From: Cristatella mucedo
Lineage: Eukaryota; Bryozoa; Phylactolaemata; Cristatellidae
Direction of reading: 5' to 3'
Length of the DNA: 64,000 bases
Assembly (NCBI GenBank): GCA_009760855.2
Contig: WPIO01000005.1
Coordinates: forward strand, 7,410,001 to 7,474,000
Both the position numbers and the translations under genes were made by a program. The notes beneath the pieces were generated by a model. That model ran no database searches. It had not been told where the DNA came from and saw only the letters and a program-made list of their open reading frames with translations. The first letter of the stretch is position 1; each line of letters opens with the position of its first letter. This document shows, piece after piece, positions 48,858-59,700 of this stretch.

Positions 48858-49728
48858 GAGCGAAGAATCTTTGCTCCGAGCTGCGTGCTTTCAGCGAGGA
48901 AATTTAGCTTCGGTCCTGACTAGTTTTTGACTACAATTCTTAGAACTTAGCTCAAAGAAGAGTTCAGGACGCACCCTCAGAGAGCGTCAGTTTTAGTTCT
49001 TTTTTTAAGTGACATCGTACATTCTGGAATTCTCCGGCTACAGAGCTTCCTCTTATTTAGCTGTAAATCGGCTCCATAACTGGTAAGCAGGCCTACCCAT
49101 GCCAACCTAGCAAGCTACCTGAAAAGTAAGCTGCCAGCAACTGCGTCGGTAATGGTCGCTCTTGGTCCGACGCTGCAGTGCAGCTAGATTAGTTATACCG
49201 TTTCACTAAAGTGAAAACATAATGTCAAATTTTCATAACCACCGATTCCTGATTACAAATGAAATCTTCTCGAAGGTTAGTTTAGCACGACGGAGTCGTT
49301 CCAACCAATAGTAACGAAAATAAGCACACTGCGTCCATAATATCTGTCATGTGACCACTAAGTTATTCAAGCAAATTGGACACGTTTCTAGAAAGCACGT
49401 CAACTGCTTGCTTGCTGAGCCTTCAGCACGAGGAAATATTCTGCGTGACTCCGTACTGCCCGGCTGCCTGCCACGCCAACTCATGTTTTTGCGATTTAGC
49501 CTCTCCGCGAGAATACTATCTGCTAGGGGCATCAGTGTATTAACAGAAACAGCTGTGTGCTGAATATGCCAGATAACGGCTGCCGAGATCTTTATTATTC
49601 AACGTTTTCTTAACATAAATTTGATTTTGTATGTGCTAATCTAGAATTAGGTGGCATTAAAGATGAGGTCAGGTAAAATGCAATCAGCTGAGCACTATGC
49701 CTCGCACCAAGCGATTACGGTACCGGAA
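48854..49728. other. Gap, nothing recognised
   Basis: No supported coding sequence or repeat family. Confidence 0.4.
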
Positions 49729-49965
49729 AGCTAGTGGTCGGGGGGGGGCAGTGAAGCCAGCCTGGTGGCTCTCGGCAGCATCGCGTATGGAGCGAGCGGC
49801 ACGGAGCTGAGGCTCTGCTGCGTCTCAGACGCCGTCTGCAGCTCGGAAGCCATGTGGTCGCCGCGCCTGAACTGGGACTTGAGGGTAGCACCCACGACCC
49901 CGGCAGGGCAGGGCAACTCCGGATAATGGGTCATTATTATTGCAGCAAGCTCTCTTAATAAATCA
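49729..49965 (+). mobile_element. 3' fragment of R2/NeSL-like LINE (second copy)
   Basis: The plus-strand translation around 49780-49880 reads VALGS...RLCCVSDAVCSSEAMW, which matches the C-terminal GALGSW...HCVSDAITGSGAVW of the copy at 50868-51296. The 3' ends also match loosely ('ccggataatg' against 'ccggctaatg', then a 'ctctc(t)taataa' string). A run of nine G at 49741-49749 lies at its 5' edge. Confidence 0.5.
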
Positions 49966-50689
49966 TCCATACACACAAGCCTGAACCCTTGAAACAAATT
50001 GAGTAGAACTCAGTTGCTTTTGGAAGGTGGGACTGAGATTCCGCTGACCTAACTGATGTGCCCGCTCCCAATAACAGCCGAGCTCACAGTTATTTGTTAT
50101 GGAGCCAAATCTGTACAGGAGAAACATTGGAGTTCTGTTTCAAAATCATGTTTAGCAATGTTCATATAAGAACATGTATGTAGTTTTAATAAATTTATTC
50201 TTCAGCGTTAGGTACCGGATCGGCATTGAGTCGCACGAATGGTACGTTCAGGACATGCTGACCATCTCTAAACTTACATTAGCTATACAGTAAGCCCTGC
50301 CAAAAATTACAGGCGAATTCTCTTTATGCCAGCCATTAGCACGTGCTTCAACAGTCTAAACTTCCCGGCAAGCTGTGTCTGATTCAAAAAGTACATACAT
50401 ATGGCCTTTATAAAATCGGGCTTGAATCCTAGCTAATTTCGCAATCCTATTGCTTAACTGAGCTGACCTAATAAACCTCAGAAGTGCGAGTAATCAATAT
50501 ACCTTCGCACTATTACTTTACAAACATACATTCAATTTGCAACAGAAGACAGCTAAAGCTCTTTCTGGACATTTTAAGCATGCTATAAATAAAGCAAGCC
50601 TATTGATTAGTGATAAAATGCTGGTTTTTAGCTCGCGTAAGTGCATTAACGACGACATTTGCTCGGGTGGAGCAAGTGATGAACATGTG
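49966..50689. other. Gap, nothing recognised
   Basis: AT-rich, no supported gene. Confidence 0.4.
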
Positions 50690-50812
50690 TTTGTCTCTTT
50701 TTTTTATTTTCAAGATCAGGGTATGTCACGATGTTTGTTGCTGGTGATAGCCGGGCTTTGGGAGCATAGGAGTTCAAGAAATGGTCAACAAGGACTTGAG
50801 GGTAGCTAGAGG
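50690..50812 (-). mobile_element. Small worn L2-family fragment
   Basis: 'gggctttgggagcatagga...aaatggtcaacaaggacttgagg' (50754-50803) is a diverged match to the family's 'ggctttgggagcatacgaa...aaaggatttgagg'. No tail or RT is present. Confidence 0.45.
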
Positions 50813-50867
50813 TTGTATACATATACAGTGAATCTGTACATGAATATGTATATAAGCACTCAACTGA

Positions 50868-51296
50868 ATGTCGGCAGACCGCGCCCTCCCGCTTGCTGGT
50901 GGTCTGGCTCTCAAGCCGGACCTGGTCATTGACAATGGCTCTGATGTAGTAATTGTGGATGTGACAATGCCATTCGACAGCAGCGAGGATGCTCTGATTG
51001 TGGTGGCCCAGAATAAGACCGATAAGTATGTAACCATTGCCCGGGTCTTTCCTAACCGCTGGCTACCGGTCGGCAGTGGTAAAGCCCGTCGTGGTCGGGG
51101 CTCTCGGCAGCTGGTGGCTAGACAATGAAGCTTGCCTGGCCGAACTCGACATCCCACGCACGGAGAGGATGGCTTTAAGGGGGCACTGCGTCTCTGATGC
51201 CATTACCGGCTCGGGAGCAGTCTGGTTCCTGTTCCTGAACAGGGAGGCCCGGGTTGCAAGCTCGATCCCAGCACGATAGGGCACCGCCGGCTAATG
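50868..51296 (+). mobile_element. R2/NeSL-like LINE 3' end (RLE endonuclease)
   Basis: Frame 50868-51065 encodes LKPDLVIDNGSDVVIVDVTM then PFDSSEDAL and KYVTIARVF; the KPDLV...VDVT(V/M)PF pattern is the restriction-enzyme-like endonuclease core of R2/NeSL-type LINEs, with its PD...D catalytic residues. A one-base frameshift near 51065 leads into VVVGALGSWWLDN and HCVSDAITGSGAVWF (to 51279), the usual C-terminal end, then a stop. The element is 5'-truncated and dead, with a short 3' UTR ending at a (TA)n tract. It cuts differently from the APE-type L2 family elsewhere in the window. Confidence 0.8.
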
Positions 51297-51359
51297 TATA
51301 CATACAAGTTAAGGGTCTTTCTCTCAATAAGATATATACATTCAGTATATACATATGAA

Positions 51360-51360
<1 letters not shown>

Positions 51361-51413
<53 letters not shown>
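51361..51413. repeat. (TA)n microsatellite
   Basis: About 25 TA units, 65 bases after the R2/NeSL-like LINE end. Confidence 0.97.
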
Positions 51414-51416
<3 letters not shown>

Positions 51417-52005
51417 CATTAACATTAAAGCATATATAAGCGTGAACCCAGCATGCTAGTAGAAAGACTGTGCAGCTCCTTATTTTAATATTTACTGACT
51501 ATCTATTCACGTGCAGGAAAATACTAAATAGATTCCGCAGTGTTGTATTAAACGCATTGAAATGTGTAATAATTATTGCAAACGTCTACATCGCCACCAA
51601 TGGTCTCCTTTTTTCAAATAGTTCCTGCCTTAACTGTCCTTGAATGTGCTTAGATGTGTAGAAAACATACTATGCCATTCAACCGAGCTCACTTGAATCA
51701 CCTACACAACTTTACGATCAATACAAGAAGTTTTGAAAGGCTGCAGCAAAACTGGCGTGCGGCCGGAGGCTAGGCAGAAGCATGCGGCAGTAGCATTACT
51801 TTCTAAACGCAAAACTCTTTGGTTGCGAGTCATTCCTCAGTGTGTTTAAGGAACTACACATAGAGAGCGGAAAAACACTTTCCACGTGGCTTTAGTGCAT
51901 CAGTTTGCTCCGTTTCTGTGGCTAATTTGAGAAACTGCGATTTTTTTAATTAGATCCCAGCCACCCTTTAAATATTTGATCCTCTAACTAACAACACCTG
52001 CTAGC
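51414..52005. other. Presumed 3' flank / 3' UTR of the SLC44-like gene
   Basis: No repeat copy seen. Sequence downstream of the minus-strand stop at 52006-52008 is AT-rich, as expected for a 3' UTR; I could not pick one poly(A) site with confidence. Confidence 0.35.
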
Positions 52006-52127
52006 TTACCAAGAGGTCTCTTCTGCTGATTTCGGTCTCTTATTCTTCTTTTTAAGAATTTTCATGAGCTCCTTGCTCATATAATAAGGCTTCTCTGGGG
52101 ATCCGTCGTTTCGCTCAAGGTCTTCCA
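52006..52127 (-). CDS. SLC44A2-like: SLC44-like exon 17 (C-terminus, stop)
   Basis: Residues 688-727: [20 protein letters not shown], a lysine-rich stretch, and a TAA stop at 52008-52006. The stop codon is embedded in TGGTAAGC, which could also act as a splice donor for an alternative C-terminus. Confidence 0.95.
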
Positions 52128-55100
52128 CTACAAACACAAGCATTTATAACAGATTACATTGCAGTTAGTGTAAATCAGCGTAGCAATACGTTCAGCTCGG
52201 CATGTACTTTGCGCACCAGGACAGCTAGAACTTACGGAAACAGAGGAACAGAGTATCGACAGCCATTCCGTAGACGCTGAAGAAGCAGGATGCTATTACG
52301 AAGGCTGCCAGAGCAATAAGCTGCAACGTAAACAAGCAGTCTTTGGAGAATCCTCTTAACCTGCCTATACTGATGCTTTGTAATGCAGACTGCTGACCCG
52401 TAAGCCGAGGGCAATTACCGAACGCATCGGAATCAAGTTGTTTGCACCTTTTTCACTTTAGAATCAATAAACAGCAGTGCTACTAACCAACCCACCCATC
52501 TATGCTGATGGAGATTCTTAGACGATCAAAAATTACTTTGCCATTAAGAATAATTCACGATTTAGTAATGCGGTTAGCAGCATTCCTTCTTCCTTGGCCA
52601 GTGCTCATGATCACCTGGGACTTTTAATCCTGATGCTATTGATAGATACCGGGTAGTCTCCTTGCCAGTCAGCAAGTCCTCCTTTTTCCACGTCGGCCCA
52701 TGTATCTTTCCTCTGGTCATGCTCACTGCGCTTCTTCTTCCCACATATTTTAGTCCGACGCCATTTTTCTAATTCTTAGTGCTTCATATCTATCTATTAC
52801 TAACTATATCTCTCTATCTCGCTCTCTTCCGTTTATTTCTTCATGTTGTTTTTACCTGAGCTGCTGGAGATGCAACAGCTTCCAGTTGATCAGCTGGTAC
52901 ATAGCGGAACGTTTACTTTCCTCACAAGGCACCCAAAGCCTTAGTTCATTCCTACATAGCTGGACTACTTTCGCATTTTCAGTCTCTCTTTTAATGATCT
53001 CAGATCCTCTAATGGAAATGGATTAGATGACAACTTCTTTCACTTAAACACTGACGAAGTTCGAAACTTTTATTTCGCGTGATGTGTAACTCACTTCCCC
53101 ACTTATTGAGAAACGTCGTCAATGTCTTTCTTAAGAATATTCAGCCCCATCACTCCAGCCGTGCTACATGAACACTTTTCCACTACTTACTTCCTCCACT
53201 GTCCTTTTGAATCATTATTAGCTCTTTCTCTTGTTTGGTGATATAAATTCTTTGCTATCGTCTGCACACAGAAACTCACTCATGACTTGAGCTTGCAAAA
53301 GATAGCTCTCCAGCCTACTACAGCTTAGTCAGTAGCTTTACCGAATTAAGAGTGGAGATGCACACACTCTGTATTCATTAAAGCTGCCTTATATCGCCTG
53401 TGCAGCTGTATAAAAATCGCGTGGGAGTGTTCTGCTAAATTTTATTGGAAAACCATCTTCTCTTCCGGATATTTAATAAAAATCATCGCAACTGAATTAT
53501 TTGATACATCTCAATGTATACGGAATTCGATAAATGTCATTAGAACATGAACCTCCTCTCTCCCAAGAAGTAGTAACTCTATTTGATGCTCCAGATTTTA
53601 GCTAGCTACTATTTGCAGACGAAAGGACTTAGTTGCTGATGTAGTGACTGTATGCAATAACGTTGAATTATCTATAAATTCCGGCAGCAATAGAAATATT
53701 ATTTTCGGCACTGATGCGTGAATAGTGGGAGAGCCATAGTAATAAAGCAACAATCGCAGTGTGTGCACTATATCAGCTATTAACGAGGCGTTCGTATTCA
53801 ACCTTTAGCTCTGGCATCTCGTTTCTACTTTAAATATGCACGTAGCAAAGATGCAGATTATGATGGCTTATAACTCAAACTGGTTGACGAATACTTACAA
53901 TAACTGGAACCAGATAGAAGTTTAAATTCAGCTCATTGGAATATTGCGCCAGGAATGGTATCCGCCCGTCAAAAAAGTAAAATGCTCCTACGGCTGCAAT
54001 GAAAAATAGTAGTACTGAAGCTTTCTGCTATCGCTTATATTTCGACAGTATTTCAATTTTTCTTATCAGTCATATGCTGCTGATTTTAAGCTGAAGAAGC
54101 TGCCAGCAATACAAATACTGCTCGTGTCGTCATTCTTTTATTTTTGCTCTATGAATCGAAGGGTCGGATGATTCAAGTTCCGGTACCAAATACGTCCTAC
54201 CCTCTCTATTTAATATGATATGCATACATTCATACACATAAGTATACGTACATATACATGTTCACACATATGTATACGTATACTATACATATATGCACAT
54301 ACATGTATTGCAATTCCTAACAGCTTGCAAAAGCACACTTGTAAAAGGCTATAATTTTTTTATGTCCTGTAAGTAACTGCCTAATACAAGGCCGTTCTAA
54401 AATGAATAAAAAAGCTTTTCAGACTCTTCTTTTCTAGCCCAATTTGTTGCTGGCTGCTTACTACTTGGTTCTACCACTTTCCGACTTATTTAGTTGTGTT
54501 TCCAGCTCTTTGTAACCTGACTCACAAATCTCAGATGCGAGCCAATTTATTTTATATGCAACACCCTACTTTATAAAAATAATTAATCTTTAGGCTTTTT
54601 GACGTATGCTGATACCTTTGGAATCGAATGTGTTTGACTAAATTCTACCATCTGAGCTCTGCATTAAATAATAACTGCTTAGCAATAAAGTGATATCAAA
54701 ATTACATTATATTTACTTGTAAAAGGTCCCAAATAGATGTCAAATTAATCGCAATGAAGCGACACTTGAATTGAGCATTTTTTGAGTCAGTTTTGAGGAG
54801 CAAGAAGTGAATACCCTCTTGGCAGCCTATTGTCCGGTTGTACTAGCTGTTGACAGCGAATAGCGAGCGATACTAGTTCCTAAAGTTTTAATAAGAGCTC
54901 TCAGTAAAAGAAAGCCTGGAAACACTGTAGGACTACTATTTCGGAATAGCAATCGAGAATTAATACTTACTAACCAGAAGTTAAGACAAATGTTATTAAA
55001 TTATACATTGCGATCAGCCGATTTCAAAACCATGAAGTTGCTTCATGATGGTGAGCATCTGCAGGGAGCTAACTCATTGGACACTTTTATCAGGACTCTC

Positions 55101-56663
55101 TTTCGGAGCCCCTATTGATGAATTAATATGGGCAGTCTATAACTAAATCTCTTGACATGCTATTGACGAACAATTGGATTTGCGTGCCCCCTCCCCCCAT
55201 GTAGAATGCGTCTACGACCTAGGTGAGAGAGACTTTCACTTATAAAGTAGTTCTTCATTTCATAGACGCACCGTGCAAAAGCAAAGACCGTTTTAACTGT
55301 TGAACTTTTGCAAGAAAAAAAAGCCTTACTTCAGATACTATTAAAGTAGTACTCACTGATGCCACCGACGACCACCATCTTGCCAAGGAAAAGGACGAAC
55401 TCGGATACTTTGTCAACTACGGCCACCCTAAAGAGAAAAGCAAGCAATGAACATTCAAAGCTCAAGACTCAAGCTTGGGTTTTCGCTGCATTAAAATTGA
55501 TCTCGGATAAAGATATCGCAAATATATGCGACTATGGTCTAATCTGTATCCGTCAATTCACAAAAGCTAAACACGGTGACACCTGTGTAGAGGACCTTGC
55601 ACTTTCACGGTTCACGAATTAAATGTAAGTATGCAAAACAAATTCTGTTTTTATCCAGTTTATCTCAATTGACAACTATCTTTGATATGAATCTAGAAGC
55701 CTTTTATACCTAACTGAGCTCAGCGGAAGATGAAAGTGGCATAAGTAAACAAAATTAATCCTGTTTAGGATCCTTCATCACAGCTCCAGCATAGCTCATT
55801 TTTTATTATAGCAAATATTTTAATGCTAAGTGTCATCAACTTTTCGATATTATGGCTCAATAGGTCGAGGCTAAATGCCAAAGGCAACGTACCGAATAAT
55901 GTTACGCATGATCAGCATAAAGGCATTCTTGGCTGAAGTGCAGAAGTTCTTTCCATACACGGCAATCTACAAATAAATTGTTTGTCAAACTCAATTCTAA
56001 TCGCGTCGTTGATGTGCACTTCCTAGCAAATATTTCGATTTTCTCGTATGAGATTATCAGAGCGTACTGCAACTAAAGCAAGCACTGATAAGACATTTGC
56101 AGTAGAGGATCAATGAAACTGTCTGAGTACTAGTGATTCCAGGCGAATGAGCAGCTTATCGGAGGGTGTCTAACTATGACTCGTGGCATTTATGCAAACT
56201 ATTCAAAGCAGCCTGTCCAGCACTTGCCCTTAAGGGGTTTTTTCAAGGCGAAGACACGGCAATAAAAGGCGAACGTGTCCACACTCTAGGATGGATTGGA
56301 ACCCCGATGCCAACCCTTCACATACCAGCACTGCACCATAGAAAACCCACCGTGTGCAGGCTTAGTTTAGACAGTGGCTGCCTAGTTCTGTCCCAGCTAG
56401 GTGAATCCTGCAGCTGGCCTTTCCTTCTTGCGTTGACTAGAGCAACTGGTCCCTTGAATTTCGAGGCCAATTTATGGCCCACAGTTTAATCTCTAACTGT
56501 CTGTCATGTCTGGTCTGGTATGTCTTCTCTTATCTAATCTGGTTTGTCTGGTCCTTCTGGTAAGTCTTGTCTGTCATCAAGTGTGCCTGGTCTGTCTGCT
56601 TCTCTGAATGGTCTATCTGTCTATCTACCTATCTCCATTTACTTGTCTATCTATAAATCGGTC

Positions 56664-56753
<90 letters not shown>

Positions 56754-59700
56754 GTCTCTCTCTCCCCCGACCACTTTATTGCTCCCATGCCTGCTTTCCT
56801 CCCTTCCCTGTCCCTCTAATTGTCTCCACAAATCAAAATTCTCACTTTGTACACTATCTTGAGCAATCTCATGCTCATTTACATTCTTGCGGCTGATGCG
56901 CCACTGAAGCAAATCTGCATGCCGCTGGTGTGGTTGGCAAGTGATAGAGGACGAAACTTACGAGAATGTAAGCGTTCTTGTTAATCATCTTCATGAACTT
57001 CTCAAGGCACCAAAAGCAACACTTCAAGCATCTGCAATCAAACAGAGCGGTCAGAGATCGTAATGGCCCGAGCTGTTGCAGCACGGCAGAGCCGCCAATC
57101 TAGGGTCGGTCAGTTCCAGTCGGACCCGGCTAGCAGCTTACTTCAAGAAAAACTTGGCCACCATGTTTTCTGAGCCCTTTAGCTTGTGGTCCAGGTACTC
57201 CAGAGCCACTCGGATCATCTGAATGATGGCGATGATCAGCGAACCGAACGCCAAAGAGCCGGTATGGAATCTGGAACGCAGGAGAGGGGTTCGTTCGGTC
57301 AAAAAATACACTGCTCTTCCGTGCTTAAAGTGGAGCCGACTAGACGTGATCGGCCGTGGCTATGTGCCCTGAGCATTCGGGACTTCCGCTTGCTCTGGTG
57401 AGCCACAACACCGGAAGCACAGTTCTCGCGAGCTACCGGAGCCGTATGCCTAGCTGGGAGCGAGTGCAGCTCTTCACTGACTCACAACAGAGTTCGCCGC
57501 ACCGAGGAGAGAACAGGTAAAGTAGGTATGTTCTTTTTGTCGAAAGCCCAGTAGTAAGAGGCGAACGCTCCGGCCAGCACCATTTGTCCGAAGGCGACTA
57601 TGAAGTTCATAACCCAGAACAGCATGAACAAGTTGAATATCTGCATGTAGATGCCGTAGCTCACTGCTATTTTCACGTACGAGCAGATCTGACCTGAGAC
57701 GCTCGCATTCGACTGAAAAAAAAGAGCACGCCCGTTCACCAGCCAGAAGTGTTTCTGGAAAGCAGTCCGCCCTCTGCACAGGCTTTACGAGTCATCAGGA
57801 TGGTCTCAGAATTGTTAGGGACAGAGTCCTCTTTCACTGCGTCACGCTGGAGTGTGGAGCTCACGAGCTAGTATGTAGCTCGTACTACCAGCGAGGTAAG
57901 CTGCTACAGCAAGGCACGCAAGTTCAAGGTGGCAGGCTTGACTGCTTGCTCGAACGCCTCACCGACGAGCACGAGCTGGCACTCAACGACGATAGGTACG
58001 ACGAGTTGCCCAGCAAGGAGGATGGCAATGCACTCTGATTAGCCAACGCCGTCACGTTGGTACCGAACGAGCTCGCTTTGGTCATGGAGGCGAGATATAC
58101 GGCTGCCGCGACCCAGTATCCGAACAGCCCCAGCTGCAAGATGAAAGGCCAAATGGGCCACACCAGCGTGAATAGCATCGATCCAATGGCCCTGAAAAGT
58201 AGAAGTGAGGAGCAATGTCGGCTAAGACAGTGCTGCTGAGGCTGTGCGATCTCTGATGCGATCTCTGATCTCTGTACGATCTGACGCCCGGAGATATCGA
58301 GGGCTTCCCAGAATGCTCGGAGACAGTAGGTTAAACTAGAGGAAGTTGCCACCGCGGCCGCCACCGCCGTAGCCACCGTACGTACCGGCTGCCCTCTTTC
58401 ATGATGGCCACGGCGATCTGAATTCGCTCACGCAGGAACAGGATGACGAGACCGAGGGCACACAGCAGCGTCGCCGAGCCGCAGCTGAACGCCAGCCACG
58501 TCTTGGTCATGTTCAAGTAGTATGCCAAGTTAGTCGTCACTATGAAAGTCGAGTTGTCGCTCGACGTCCCCTTCATCGAGTAGTACTTGGTGAAGGAGAA
58601 GTACGTGGCTGGACGCGGAAAAATTGGCGGCCGGTTAAGGCTCTCGTAGCGGCCGGCGAACGCTGGCCTGCTCTAGCACAGATCTCGACGAAGGCGAAGC
58701 CGATCGAGGCCCGCGGCACCAACGCCCAGGCGCCCGAGCACAGCGTCTGGGCGGATCGGCGAAGCACCTGTCAACTCACCGTATGAGAACACGCCGAGAA
58801 AGGCGAATATCAGCAGCCAGACGATGAATCCGACGATCCACCGCATGAGCGTAATCCAGAACAGCGTGAATATCATGATTATGCCGAGGGCTCTACACAG
58901 AGAAAGAGCGAGGCGGAGTGCGGTGAGACGTTTCCAGGCAGGCGCTGGCGACACATGCTGCCCGGCCGACGAAGCTCCGCACGCGCCTCCGCCGGGTCAC
59001 CAGCTCGCGCCATCGCTCGGCGGCTCCTCTTACGCCAGTAAGTACCACCTGGAAGTCACCACGTCGCTGAGGACCTTCGCCGCCCAGTCTCGGGCGTTCA
59101 GCATCTCCGTCATCCAGCTGCCAACGAGACGGCGAGTGCTGAGAGCTCGCGCGAGCATTCGCAAGCACTCGCCTGCGCTCCAGCGACTGACCAACGCCGC
59201 ACTACCGGGCTGCGTGCAGCTGCATAGTACCGCGGCACTAGATCGTGGCTGGGGCAGCGGAGGCAATGCTCGCACGGTGACCGACCGCTCGGCCAAAGGT
59301 CGCCGCTCCAGCACACCGCACGCTGGCTGCACTGTGGCGGCGGCCGGAAGTGCACTCACAAGCTCGAGCTCTTCAGATCGGAGAACGTGATCGACTGGTT
59401 ATTCCTGTCGCGAGCCGTGTCGCTAATGTTGCTATTTGCCACGGTCGCGATGACGTTGGCCGACACGTTGATTGCTGTCGTCAAGAATGAAGGCAAGCAG
59501 CGGCCGTAAACTAAAAACCCAAAACCGGACGTCATCTCCTCGCCGAGACGCACTCGCCTTCACCAGCGGCCACCCGGCGAGCGATCGCAGCCGGAAAGCC
59601 GCTATCGCCAGCGGCGCGGGGCACGGGTGAGGTGAGCGCGCGAGCAGCCGCCGCGAGGCGCTTGAAGTCGGCGAAATATCGCGCCCAGCCCGGCGGCCAC

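Noticed and set aside
56544-56912. Ser-Leu and Arg-Glu repeat proteins
   Set aside because: Translations of the (CT)n microsatellite on either strand.
58824-59390. 188-residue plus-strand frame and other long frames at 58.8-61.6 kb
   Set aside because: They are antisense to verified SLC44-like exons and introns in GC-rich DNA.
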